From contig NZ_BJVA01000015.1 of assembly GCF_007988905.1 (NCBI RefSeq), positions 1 through 63,369 of the forward strand: a stretch of 63,369 bases of DNA, written 5' to 3'. A model generated the notes under the pieces. That model was not told where the DNA came from. It searched no databases and saw only the letters and a program-made list of their open reading frames with translations. The translations under genes and the position numbers were made by a program. The stretch comes from Gluconobacter kanchanaburiensis NBRC 103587 (GTDB lineage: Bacteria > Pseudomonadota > Alphaproteobacteria > Acetobacterales > Acetobacteraceae). This document shows, in pieces, positions 1 through 9,482 of the stretch. Position 1 is the first letter of the stretch. The number at the start of each line of letters is the position of its first letter.

Positions 1-104
1 TCATCCAGAACCTTCAATACCAGCCTGGCGCCCCCAAAATCAGGAAGAAAGGTCTTCAATTCACGGTTCTTCGAACCCTCCAGCTGCCTCGATGCAACCG
101 TCAT
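1..104 (-). CDS. Possible 5' end of an unidentified gene, cut by the window edge
   Basis: Reading leftward from an ATG at 104 gives 34 open codons (MTVASRQLEGSKNRELKTF and on) that run off the window edge. The residues are mixed and protein-like, but there is no good ribosome binding site and too little sequence to name a family. It could equally be a chance open frame downstream of the phospholipase gene. Confidence 0.25.
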   Translation of the reverse strand, partial: MTVASRQLEGSKNRELKTFLPDFGGARLVLKVLD

Positions 105-230
105 CTTCTAGCGATGAACCCTGAGCCTAGGATTCTTGTTCGAGTTTGCTCGGCTAATCGATATCTCTGCTGCGTCGCTACGGGAAGATTGAGACTGTTC
201 TTTGTCATCATCTTCCTGAGACAGGTAGAT

Positions 231-2720
231 TTATACGGCGTTCATTGCAGGATCGGTCTGTCCGGGAGCGCCCGTTTCCAGTCGGCCGGCGAAATGCCAC
301 CGGAAGTCTGTATCGTCCGGGCTGCTCAGCATGACATCGTACCACATGGCCTGCTTGGCGAGACTGAAGGCGAGTTCTGCGGAGCGGCCGGCAGCGATTG
401 TCACGGCCTTCTGTTTCTGCTGAGCGCCCGTTGTACTGACGATATGCACGGTTTGATGCCCGTGATTAGTCAGTCGCAGGACGAAATCCTTTCCATTTCC
501 TTGCAGATAATGGCAGTTGGCCTGAAGCTGAAGGGTTTTAGGTTGCCCCTGATAATGTCTGTAGAAGCCATTCGGAGCGTGCACAGAAACATCATAAATT
601 TTCTGCCGGAATTCTGATGTCTCAAAACTTGTTGTCAGCGTGTCTCCTGCTGCGATCGCATAGGTTGCTGAGCGCATGCCGGATTCCGTATCGATGCCAT
701 GACAGTAGATATTGAAGGGAAGTCCCGCAGAACGGTTGCCATACAGTTCTGTTCCAGCATGAAGACGTAGTTCCAGCGTTCCGCTTTTCCCGTCAAAACT
801 GCTGTCACAATATGGTTCGTAGGGGAGGGCGCAGGCAGGTCGTGACCCCGGTTCTTGCCGGGCGGTTTTGTGAACGGAGGCCGGCGCTGCCTGCAGGGCG
901 GCGATCTCGTCGGCTGAGAGCGCATGGAAACCGCCCGGCATAGGCCGATCGCGCGCCTGTTCAATCATGTGGAGATGTGCGTCGCGTTCAAGATAGGGCA
1001 GTGTCGGGACCGAGCCGTCATAAGGGCGAAAACACGACGTGAGATCACCGCTGATGGCGCGCCGCCAGGGCGAGATGTTGCTTTCCTTGAGGGTCTTTCC
1101 GGTCTTTGCTCTCACAAAGGCTTCAAGAAAGCGCAAGGTCGATGTGTGTTCGAAAAGCTGCGAATTCACCCAGCCCCCGCGGCTCCACGGGGAGGCTATG
1201 ATCATGGGAACACGAAAGCCCAGTCCAATGGGTCCGCTGCGCGCCAGATGCTCCGGCACACCAAGAGCCATTTCATCTTGCGCTGTTGTATATTCGAGGC
1301 CGTCTTGCCCGATGCTTGACGATGACTGCCCCGTTTCCGGACGCTTTGGGTCGGGTGCGACATACGAACAGCAGTGATCAAAGTATCCGTCGTTTTCATC
1401 GTAGGTGATGATGAAAATCGTCTTTTTCCAGACGTCCGGGTTTTCAGTTAGGATGTCCATGACTTCCGACACATACCAAGCCCCGTACCAGGGGGACGTC
1501 GGATGATCGGAGAAATGCCCTGGTGCCGACAGCCACGAGACGGTCGGCAGGTGCCCGCCTTTTACGTCCTCGCGGAACTGATAGAGAATATCGCCTTTTG
1601 GCGCCTCCATGTGCAGGGATTTTTCCCCGTCATGGAAAGTCAGCTTTTCCAGATTTCGGTAATTCCGGTCGCCCGTATTCGTGACGAACGCTTTTTCGAA
1701 AAGTGCCCGTTCCGCAGGTGACAGCTTTTCCTGCGTGTGACCAACGAGCGGACGACGGCGGAGCAGGGCTTCCAGAAGAGCCTGTGCTTCGACAAGCTGC
1801 TCCTTATGGCTGTCTGATATGAGCATCTCCCGACTGTCCAGGCGCTCAATGTGATTCTGGCACTCGCTGATCCGTGCCTCCAGCCAGTCGCCGAAGCCAG
1901 GATTGGCAGAGACACAGTATTGGTCGAAACATTCCAGGACATTGGTACCGAAATTGCCGAGCCAGCCACGCTCTGCTTCGGTCATTCCACCGGCCTGAGT
2001 AAGCTCGTTCTGATAATATTTCCACGAGACGCCGACCTGTTCAAGTCGCTCAGGGAAAGTCGTCCAGGTCAGTCCTCCTTCAAGGATCTCACCATTGCGC
2101 ATATAGACATGTGACGACGGGTCCTGACGATCTCGCACAGTCCCGCTCATGAACAGAAGGCGATTGGGAGTCGTGCTGGTCATCGCGCCGCAGTAATTTT
2201 GGTCGCAGACGGTGAATGCGTCGGCCAGTGCGTAATAGAATGGGAGATCTTCCCGTGTATAATATCCCATTGTCAGGGGGTAATGATCATAACCCTTGTG
2301 GTGTGACTTCTTCGCATCGATCCACTGATTGTGAGCCCCACCGTTCCATGCATCGACCTGGCTGTCCCGGGAGTGCGGGATCGATCCCATCCATGTGACC
2401 CGCGTATCGCGGATATTCAGTCGCCAGGGAAGGTAGGTTTCACCTGACGAACTGGCCTGCGCAAAGACAGGAAGGCCGTTCGGTTGACGTATCGCGCGTG
2501 GATCGTTGAAACCCCGCACTCCTTGTAGCGTGCCGAAAACGTGGTCGAAGGAGCGGTTTTCCTGCATGAGGATTACGACATGCTCCGCATCTTGCCAGGT
2601 CGAGCCGACGTCGGGCGCGATCGCAAATGCCCGTCGGATGGACGAAGGCAGCGCGGCGGTTGTACCGGCAGCCGCGCCAGACATGAGAGCGTATTTCAGA
2701 AAATCTCTGCGTGTCGTCAC
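231..2720 (-). CDS. Tat-exported phosphocholine-specific phospholipase C
   Basis: This 829-residue protein belongs to the bacterial phospholipase C / acid phosphatase superfamily, which hydrolyses the headgroup from phosphatidylcholine and related lipids in the periplasm or outside the cell. The N-terminus is a twin-arginine signal (MTTRRDFLKYALMSGAAAG). The catalytic phosphoesterase domain starts with VVILMQENRSFDH at about residues 48-60 and contains YDENDGYFDH near residue 440. The last 200 residues match the C-terminal repeat region usual in this family, so the length is complete. It lies 132 bp downstream of a TonB-dependent receptor on the same strand and may share its regulation. The class is clear; substrate preference (phosphatidylcholine or sphingomyelin) is not readable. 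Confidence 0.93.
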   Translation of the reverse strand: MTTRRDFLKYALMSGAAAGTTAALPSSIRRAFAIAPDVGSTWQDAEHVVILMQENRSFDHVFGTLQGVRGFNDPRAIRQPNGLPVFAQASSSGETYLPWRLNIRDTRVTWMGSIPHSRDSQVDAWNGGAHNQWIDAKKSHHKGYDHYPLTMGYYTREDLPFYYALADAFTVCDQNYCGAMTSTTPNRLLFMSGTVRDRQDPSSHVYMRNGEILEGGLTWTTFPERLEQVGVSWKYYQNELTQAGGMTEAERGWLGNFGTNVLECFDQYCVSANPGFGDWLEARISECQNHIERLDSREMLISDSHKEQLVEAQALLEALLRRRPLVGHTQEKLSPAERALFEKAFVTNTGDRNYRNLEKLTFHDGEKSLHMEAPKGDILYQFREDVKGGHLPTVSWLSAPGHFSDHPTSPWYGAWYVSEVMDILTENPDVWKKTIFIITYDENDGYFDHCCSYVAPDPKRPETGQSSSSIGQDGLEYTTAQDEMALGVPEHLARSGPIGLGFRVPMIIASPWSRGGWVNSQLFEHTSTLRFLEAFVRAKTGKTLKESNISPWRRAISGDLTSCFRPYDGSVPTLPYLERDAHLHMIEQARDRPMPGGFHALSADEIAALQAAPASVHKTARQEPGSRPACALPYEPYCDSSFDGKSGTLELRLHAGTELYGNRSAGLPFNIYCHGIDTESGMRSATYAIAAGDTLTTSFETSEFRQKIYDVSVHAPNGFYRHYQGQPKTLQLQANCHYLQGNGKDFVLRLTNHGHQTVHIVSTTGAQQKQKAVTIAAGRSAELAFSLAKQAMWYDVMLSSPDDTDFRWHFAGRLETGAPGQTDPAMNAV

Positions 2721-2852
2721 TGTAAGGACCTTCCGGCAGTATCAGGAAAAATTGTGGCGTGATCGGGGGGCAAGACAAGCTGTTCATGCCGAAAGACGGA
2801 AACAGGAAAGACATGATGCTTCCTGTTCCGCTTCCGCAGGCTGTCCGGCACT

Positions 2853-5225
2853 TCAGAAATCGGCGGAAATCGTGCCCATGGCGACGAACGGGGAGCCGAT
2901 GACATAAGTGGGGCTGGAGCCTTTGATCGTTGTTCCGAACACACCCTTCTGCGTGGTGGCCGCAGCGGTATATCCGTACATCGAGGACAGGTAGCTGGCG
3001 TCCCCCAGATTGACGAGATTGAGTTTGATCTTCGGGAGGACATGCCCGATTTTCGGAAGCGTCCGGCCCACGCCCAGATTGGCGGTGATATAGCCCGGGA
3101 TGCGCTGGTCGTTCATGAGCGTGGCATACTGCGATCCGATATAGGACAGCGTGAAGTTTCCAAACCACGTTCCGTCATTATAAGTCAGGCCCAGCGAGCC
3201 TGAGAACCGCGGCGCACCAACTTCCTGCTTTCCTTTCGTCCGTAGATAGTCACCGCTATAGGCGATGTTGTTGCCGTTGCGGGTATGCATGTACTGGCCG
3301 GATGCGTAGGCGCTGACATGATGCCATGGACGTGTTGCGATTTCAGCCTGCACACCATAGGCTTCCATGCCACCCGCGTTGATGAGCTGGGAAATCGTGG
3401 ACGTCGAGCCTTCGACGTAGCTCTGGGCGGAGATCTGATGGTTGGTAACGTTGTAGTGGAAACCTGCAAGATTGGCCATCAGGAACCCGTTGTAACGATA
3501 GCCAATTTCTTCGGTAATCATGTATTCGGGTTTGTAATCCGCCAGCGGAAGGGACTGGGCCTTGCCTGTTGAACGGCTGTAGGAAGCAAGTTGCGAACTG
3601 AGCGAACCAGGCAGATGATATCCTGTCGTCCCGTTGATATAGATCTGGTGGTGCTGATTAAAACTGTAATTGATCAGAACCTGAGGAGAGGGAACAAAAA
3701 CATTGCGGATTGATTTGTAGTTCGCGCCCGTCACGCCGGGCAGATCCTGTGTATACTGACGGTTTGCCATAGCCATCCGGATCCCGCCGTCGATCGTTAG
3801 ATGATCGTGCAGGAACGACATCTTGTCATCTACGGCGAAGCTGTTGAGCTGCTGCAGGCCGTTTTCATTGTCTTCACTCAGGGGGATGCCACCATTCGCC
3901 GTCAGCGGGGTTCCGTTACCGTTCCACTGTCCTTTGCCGTTCACAGGATAAAAGCGCATCTGCGCGGCTTCCTGAGCGTAGGAATACCAGTAGGTGAGAC
4001 TGAGCGTATTGAAGCTACGCTTCCAGTGGCCTGTCAGGATTAGTCCTGAAGACAGGGTATACCAGTTCGAAACTTCAGTGGACATCAGGTTCTTGTTGGT
4101 GGGGTCATAGCCGGGAAGATTCTGATAGTTATCCAGCGTCTTGTAACTGTCGGTGCCTACAAAACCTTTTTTAACAGGGATGGTCGCCCCATAATAATAA
4201 GGCCCGTGAAATCTTACGGAATAAGCCTGAGCGTCCAGACTTAAGCCATGATCAAAACTGAAATGATTCTTGAGCGTCCCATAGACGGAGCCGGTATTTT
4301 TGCCATTAAGGCCGACGTAATGCGTATTGCTTGCGCTATACTGGTCATCCAGCCCGTATTTCATGCCGTATTTTTTCCAGTTTGCCAGTGAGGGATACAG
4401 CCATTCCCCCTGGGCCGCCTTGGTCCAGCCAAAAATGGCTTTTGACTCACTGTGTGGCGCCCATTTCTTTGTCAGAGCGGCATCGACATGCCATCTTTCG
4501 ATATCCCCCGCGCCGCGCCACATGTCGCCACGGGAGTAGGAGCCCGAGACGAAGGAGCGGATACCGGTATGGCCGATCTCTCCGGTATCGTACCGGATGA
4601 AGTCCTTGTTGGTTCCATAGGAGCCGCCGGAGCCTGCGATATGGACGTTCCGCTTGTCCGCCGGTCCGCGGATGCTAGCCGAGATTTCAGCGCCTGTTGC
4701 GTTGTACGTGGGCGAATTGATGTTTACGGCGCCCTGCATGACATTGACCTGGCCCATGTTCTGGCTGTCAACGAGAGACGGTGTGTAGGTGCTGTAGGTG
4801 AAGGGATTGGCAGCCGGCATGCCCTCGAATGTCACGCCGATTTCCGCTTGTGCCATACCTCGGATGTGCAGGGTGGAGAATGATGTCGTCAGGGGACCTT
4901 CACTGGCCGACACAACACCGGGCAATGTCGAAATCAGGGATTCGATGGTGGAGGTCGGCGACTGCATTTCAATGTAGTCATGAGAGAGCGAGCTGATTGT
5001 TCTGGCGATCGTATGCTTGACCATCATGCCGCCACCGGCAGCCTTGCGGTAACCATTGACGCTGATGGTCTCGTCTTTGCCGGTAAGCTGTGAGGCATGT
5101 TTCCTGTGATTGCCCGCAGCCTTTTTATGAGGCCGAGTATGATCGCTGTTTTCCTGTGCTCGGGCGGATGTAGTCACAGTCTGAAAACACAAATAGCACG
5201 TCGTGAAAAATAAGAACTTTTTCAT
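2853..5225 (-). CDS. TonB-dependent outer-membrane receptor
   Basis: The protein has 790 residues from the chosen ATG at 5225, which opens a normal Sec signal peptide (MKKFLFFTTCYLCFQ, ending ARAQ); an ATG 36 bp upstream would only add a charged non-signal extension. A plug domain follows, with LPGVVSASEGPL and TLHIRGMAQAEIGVTFEGMP, then a beta-barrel rich in alternating aromatic residues, ending in a terminal Phe (TISADF) as expected for outer-membrane insertion. No FecA-type signalling extension precedes the plug. Such receptors import siderophores, cobalamin or other scarce ligands using TonB energy. The adjacent phospholipase C suggests nutrient scavenging, but the ligand cannot be deduced. 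Confidence 0.93.
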   Translation of the reverse strand: MKKFLFFTTCYLCFQTVTTSARAQENSDHTRPHKKAAGNHRKHASQLTGKDETISVNGYRKAAGGGMMVKHTIARTISSLSHDYIEMQSPTSTIESLISTLPGVVSASEGPLTTSFSTLHIRGMAQAEIGVTFEGMPAANPFTYSTYTPSLVDSQNMGQVNVMQGAVNINSPTYNATGAEISASIRGPADKRNVHIAGSGGSYGTNKDFIRYDTGEIGHTGIRSFVSGSYSRGDMWRGAGDIERWHVDAALTKKWAPHSESKAIFGWTKAAQGEWLYPSLANWKKYGMKYGLDDQYSASNTHYVGLNGKNTGSVYGTLKNHFSFDHGLSLDAQAYSVRFHGPYYYGATIPVKKGFVGTDSYKTLDNYQNLPGYDPTNKNLMSTEVSNWYTLSSGLILTGHWKRSFNTLSLTYWYSYAQEAAQMRFYPVNGKGQWNGNGTPLTANGGIPLSEDNENGLQQLNSFAVDDKMSFLHDHLTIDGGIRMAMANRQYTQDLPGVTGANYKSIRNVFVPSPQVLINYSFNQHHQIYINGTTGYHLPGSLSSQLASYSRSTGKAQSLPLADYKPEYMITEEIGYRYNGFLMANLAGFHYNVTNHQISAQSYVEGSTSTISQLINAGGMEAYGVQAEIATRPWHHVSAYASGQYMHTRNGNNIAYSGDYLRTKGKQEVGAPRFSGSLGLTYNDGTWFGNFTLSYIGSQYATLMNDQRIPGYITANLGVGRTLPKIGHVLPKIKLNLVNLGDASYLSSMYGYTAAATTQKGVFGTTIKGSSPTYVIGSPFVAMGTISADF

Positions 5226-5530
5226 GGTCGCCCGCCCAATGAACAAAATGTCGGGATCCAAGTCCTGTAAAAGTTGTTTTTGTTCAACCCTTTCTAGAAA
5301 AGTTCATTTGATTCGCACAAAACTGTCATATTAATTTAATATAATGATATTTATCCTGATTTTAGATCGATATATATTATAAAATTCTTGATTAAGTTAA
5401 ATCTGTTATTTTAAGAAGGAATTATTTTCGTGCTAGCTCTCTATCCACATATTCTGCTGTCAGGGTTTCAGGCCTCCTCGGGGAGGTGCGGATATTTTGC
5501 GGCAGGCGCCAGTGATATTGGCGGTAGTGG
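5226..5530. other. AT-rich intergenic region upstream of the receptor gene
   Basis: These 305 bp lie between the 5' end of the receptor gene and the 3' end of the large glycosyltransferase gene, both on the minus strand. The part from 5280 to 5420 is strikingly AT-rich and is the likely receptor promoter region. A short GC-rich inverted repeat around 5473-5490 could end glycosyltransferase transcription, but it lacks a T-run. I see no small gene or riboswitch. Confidence 0.5.
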
Positions 5531-8500
5531 CTAGTTTTCGTAAACCGCTGAGAGTCGTTCCTCCCCCGGCGGCGGGAGGAGGCCGAACTGCTGCTGGAGT
5601 GTTCGGCAGTACCGCTGCTGTCTTGAGATGTGGCTCTGGGGAAGTGCTAAGCGGCTGGCCAGAAGACGATGCATGTAAGCAACTTCTTCGATGTGGCTGC
5701 GGCGGTTGAGAGTATGTGTCGCCGATTCCGCGTGACGGCGGTGAACGTTCAGCGGTTTGGCGATATAGACAACCTCTGCGCCCCGCTGCATGAGCAACTC
5801 GGCATAAACACGCCAGTCTCCGGCCACACGTAAATTCTGCAACTCCGTTTCGCAGCTATCAACGGCTGCCAGAAGTTGCTCTCGCCTGAAAAGAGCGCTG
5901 CTGACATTGAGAACGAGGTTACGCTCCGACAGGCACCCCCTTAGAAAGCTCTCGCCCGTGAAATGGCTGTCCGTGTCCAGCAGCGTCCCGGCACTTTCGG
6001 AATAATAGGGACGATAGGATGACGAGATCGGAGCACCACTCCCGTCCACGGCCCGGCTGTCGGTGAATGCCATGACAACAGCGGGGTTTCCCCTGATGCC
6101 TTCGAGCAGATTTTCCAGAAAATCCGGTTCGCAGAAATCGTCTGCTTCCGCGATCCAGACCAGGTCTCCGCGGGAGACCTGGAGCGCCTTGTGCCACTGG
6201 CGGAAGACCGACCCCGAAGCCGCGTCATTCGCAATGCACACAATGTCCCGGTCCCAGTCCTGGGCTGTTCTGTGTGCTACGTCCAGGCTGCCGTCATCAG
6301 ACGCGTCGTCAAGGACGATGATTTCAAAAACAGGCACTGTCTGGGCGAAAATCGAGGACAACCGACTGCTCATGTAGCGGGCATAGTTGTGCGACGGAAC
6401 CACGACGGAGATTTTCGGAACGGCGGGTAATGCCAGTTTCAGGATTTCATGGACATAAGCCCTGAAGCTGAAACTGTCTTCTGCCGCACGGGCAATGCGC
6501 TGACGTTCCCTGATCGTCCGCCTGAGAGACCACCCAGCCAGTTCACCCGCCGCTTTCGCCATGGCCGGGATGTCCGCGAACGGGACGACGCGACAATGGC
6601 CTTCCATGGTGTATCGGCGCTGTTTCAGCAGATCGGGAATGCCGCCTGCATCGTCAAAGGCCACGCAGGGCAGTCCGGAGGCCAGCGCCTCGAGAACGAC
6701 GGAGGGATAGGGATCCTCTCGGGATGGAAGAACAAAGGCGTCTGCTCCCGCCAGCCAGTCGGTTACATTTCCGACGCGACCTGGCATATGAAATGTCCCG
6801 CTGGCGAGAGCATGCTCCAGTTCAACATGCAGACTGTCCCGCAGGGCTCCTTCAATGTCTCCGAGCCAGACGAAGTGGACCTCTCCTCGCAGTCTGCGCC
6901 AGAGCTGGAGGAAAAGATCGAACCCTTTCCGCAAATCCGCATAGCCGGCTCCGAGGATCAGCCGGTCTGACGAGGTAAGCGCTAGGTACCTGCGGATTTC
7001 GCGTCTTGTCCGGGCGGAAAACTGCGGGCGCGTGTAAAGACCCTGGGGCAGGATTGTCAGGTTTTCAGAGTTTTTCAGATCGAGTTTTCTGGCGACGTGC
7101 GCAGCAGGTACAATCACATTCCGGGCAAGAGCACACGCCCTGTGCATCGGAAGGACCAGATTGCGGCTGCGCAGAAGGGTCGGAAGCTCGTGGATCAGGA
7201 GCACGAAACCAATGCTCGCCTCGTTCAGATCCGGAGCAATGTCCGACGAGGCCGCACTGTTGATAATTGCGGACCTGAAGCCCTGTTCCCTGAGATGGCT
7301 GAGCCTGGCGGCAGTCGTTCTTGCGCCGGCCGCAAGGATCTCGGTGGGGGCCACGCTGCGATAGTCGTGGAGAAGAGCTCCATCGCCCAGCAGGACGAAC
7401 TGGATGTCGGCGCCGAAACATTTTTTCAGTGTACGACCGGTTTCAAGCAGAAGCCGCTGTGCGCCGGCAGGAAACGCATCGTGCCCGATGAGAAGAAGTC
7501 TGGAGCGTGAATGACGTCTGCCAATTCCGGTGCAGGCCCGGGCTGTGGCATTCAGGTATGCACTGCCAAAATGCTGATCAGGCTCCAGATAGGCGCCTTC
7601 CGCCCACTCGTTCCATGCATTGATGCAAACGACCGGATCGCCAAAGAAAGGATGCGCCTGCGCCTGATCAATCAGCCCCCCAAGCCAGCGTTCGTAAAGT
7701 TCCGGCGTCGATCCGTGCAGGACAAGCCCTTTTCCCGGTCGCCGGGCATCGTTGTCCCAGGACGGTGCTGCGGTGCGGATCAGCGGGAAGGGAGGGGGCG
7801 CCTGTGCGAGTGCGGACTCCACCACCTCGCCATAATCATAAACCTGCCCGCTGAACTCGTTATCGAACAGCCGGATGTCATCGTTGATCAGGGAGCAGTT
7901 GGAAACCACCTTGTGAGGAGGAAATTCGATCGCCCCATCCAGACCGAAAAGATCCGGGTTTTCGTCTCCGAAAGCCTGTCCCATGACGAAAAGCGGGTCC
8001 AGCCCATGGCGGCTTCGGAAGAGCGCACGCCACCTGACAAAAGCCGACGGCGCATCCGGGATGGTCCCCGGACGATAGACCATCAGGATGGGCCGCCCGT
8101 CAAAATGGATATATCGCGGATCGCGGAGGTAACGGGCGAAGCAGTCCACCAGAGCCTCGTCGTCCTCGGTGCGGTAATCCTGGGCGATGAGAAGGTCTTC
8201 GTCAGAACCGTCCCAGCGGCGGCTCCAGTTCTCATTGGCCCACATGAGGCAGAAAGGAAGATTGATCTGGGGATTGGCGATAAGCATCTCCAGCGGCTGA
8301 TCCAGCAGGCGTTTGCGGTTGAACCAGTAAAAATAGAAAATGAAGCCTTCAACCCCTGCAGCGCGGGCCATCGCGGCCTGACGTTCCAGGATTTCGGGTG
8401 AGTTCAGTGTGTAATGCCCGAGATCCCTCGGGATGCGCGGCTGGTAATGATCCGAAAATCTTGGAATCCCGCGGGGAAGATTTGTCCATTCGGTAAAACC

Positions 8501-9319
8501 GTCGCCCCACCAGGCATCGTTTTCCGGAATAGTATGAAACTGCGGCAGATAATAAGCCAGTACCCGGGCACGGCGTATGGCGCTCTCGGGAAGGGGGCGT
8601 GCCTTTTCGAAAAGTGGTCCCGGCCTGCTCCGGCGTCTGATCTCGGCAAAGACGGATATTTCCGTGTCGGGACTGCTGGGGTGCACGTCCGGGCGCGTGC
8701 GGTTTTCCAGATAATGCAGCAACGGATTGCTGTCGGGCGAATGGCGGAGATATTTGCGCCGGTAATACAGAGGATCAAATCCGTCGAAGGGGCGTCGCGC
8801 CTCGCGAAATCCCTGAACCATGTAATGCTCAAGCGCATCCAGTCCGGCCTTGGCGACATCGGGATAGGAGCGGAGATAGAACTCCGGATCAAATTCCGGG
8901 ATCGGCCGCAGCGACCTGCTGTGACGGTTGAGAAGATAATGGGCGAGGGCCAGCATCCCGTCCGGTACCTGATAGGTGCGGGCATACCAGGCAGGATCGA
9001 ACCACGCGATCGGGCGACGTCCCTCGCGTTCTCCGCGCTGTACATAATGAAGAAGCGGATCGCCAATCACGTCCCGGTTCTGACTGAGGTACCAGTGAGG
9101 ATCGAAGAAGGGGTTGGGTTTGCGTCCCTCGCGCCAGCCATGCTGGTGATAATGGCTCAGAACCGCCGTTCCCAGTCCGCTCAGATCAGGATTGGCCTCA
9201 AGATAATAGAAGGCGTCGAAAGTTCCTGAATATCCCAGAATCTGCAGCGGCGACGCATCCGCGGGAAACGTCGAGGACCGTTGGGTGTCAGAAGGGGCAT
9301 GAGAGAACGCATTCGACAT
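5531..9319 (-). CDS. Multidomain glycan protein: WbsX (GH99-like) domain fused to GT4 and GT2 glycosyltransferases
   Basis: This 1262-residue protein is modular. Residues 35-210 hold about five degenerate repeats of the type FDPxWYL...HYxxxGxREGRxP, common in front of glycan-modifying domains. From residue 253 (VLAYYLPQFHTIPENDAWWG) to about 610 it matches the WbsX/GH99-like domain of O-antigen and rhamnan loci. Residues 612-960 resemble a GT-B family 4 glycosyltransferase (SREDPYPSVVLEALASGLP). From about 970 (KISVVVPSHNYARYM) a GT-A family 2 domain follows, with DDASDDGS and WIAEADD as nucleotide-sugar and metal motifs. There is no signal peptide or membrane segment, so it is probably cytoplasmic. 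It stands alone, without neighbouring polysaccharide genes. Domain calls are firm; the polymer built is unknown. Confidence 0.88.
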   Translation of the reverse strand: MSNAFSHAPSDTQRSSTFPADASPLQILGYSGTFDAFYYLEANPDLSGLGTAVLSHYHQHGWREGRKPNPFFDPHWYLSQNRDVIGDPLLHYVQRGEREGRRPIAWFDPAWYARTYQVPDGMLALAHYLLNRHSRSLRPIPEFDPEFYLRSYPDVAKAGLDALEHYMVQGFREARRPFDGFDPLYYRRKYLRHSPDSNPLLHYLENRTRPDVHPSSPDTEISVFAEIRRRSRPGPLFEKARPLPESAIRRARVLAYYLPQFHTIPENDAWWGDGFTEWTNLPRGIPRFSDHYQPRIPRDLGHYTLNSPEILERQAAMARAAGVEGFIFYFYWFNRKRLLDQPLEMLIANPQINLPFCLMWANENWSRRWDGSDEDLLIAQDYRTEDDEALVDCFARYLRDPRYIHFDGRPILMVYRPGTIPDAPSAFVRWRALFRSRHGLDPLFVMGQAFGDENPDLFGLDGAIEFPPHKVVSNCSLINDDIRLFDNEFSGQVYDYGEVVESALAQAPPPFPLIRTAAPSWDNDARRPGKGLVLHGSTPELYERWLGGLIDQAQAHPFFGDPVVCINAWNEWAEGAYLEPDQHFGSAYLNATARACTGIGRRHSRSRLLLIGHDAFPAGAQRLLLETGRTLKKCFGADIQFVLLGDGALLHDYRSVAPTEILAAGARTTAARLSHLREQGFRSAIINSAASSDIAPDLNEASIGFVLLIHELPTLLRSRNLVLPMHRACALARNVIVPAAHVARKLDLKNSENLTILPQGLYTRPQFSARTRREIRRYLALTSSDRLILGAGYADLRKGFDLFLQLWRRLRGEVHFVWLGDIEGALRDSLHVELEHALASGTFHMPGRVGNVTDWLAGADAFVLPSREDPYPSVVLEALASGLPCVAFDDAGGIPDLLKQRRYTMEGHCRVVPFADIPAMAKAAGELAGWSLRRTIRERQRIARAAEDSFSFRAYVHEILKLALPAVPKISVVVPSHNYARYMSSRLSSIFAQTVPVFEIIVLDDASDDGSLDVAHRTAQDWDRDIVCIANDAASGSVFRQWHKALQVSRGDLVWIAEADDFCEPDFLENLLEGIRGNPAVVMAFTDSRAVDGSGAPISSSYRPYYSESAGTLLDTDSHFTGESFLRGCLSERNLVLNVSSALFRREQLLAAVDSCETELQNLRVAGDWRVYAELLMQRGAEVVYIAKPLNVHRRHAESATHTLNRRSHIEEVAYMHRLLASRLALPQSHISRQQRYCRTLQQQFGLLPPPGEERLSAVYEN

Positions 9320-9482
9320 GTATTAGTTTTTTACGTTTTTTTAACTTTCTTCAAGTCGTTAATTCATCGTCAATGGAAAACGGTTTTGCCAAAAGGGATT
9401 TGATTGCATCGTCCGTCAATGCCATACCGTGGCGCCCCGAGGGCATGCTGCTTTCGGTCATGGCATCAGGGGTGGATTGGCG

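Noticed and set aside
9320-9482. Possible SAM riboswitch upstream of metX
   Set aside because: I could not fit the conserved pairing of SAM-II or related classes to these 163 bp; a covariance-model search would be needed.
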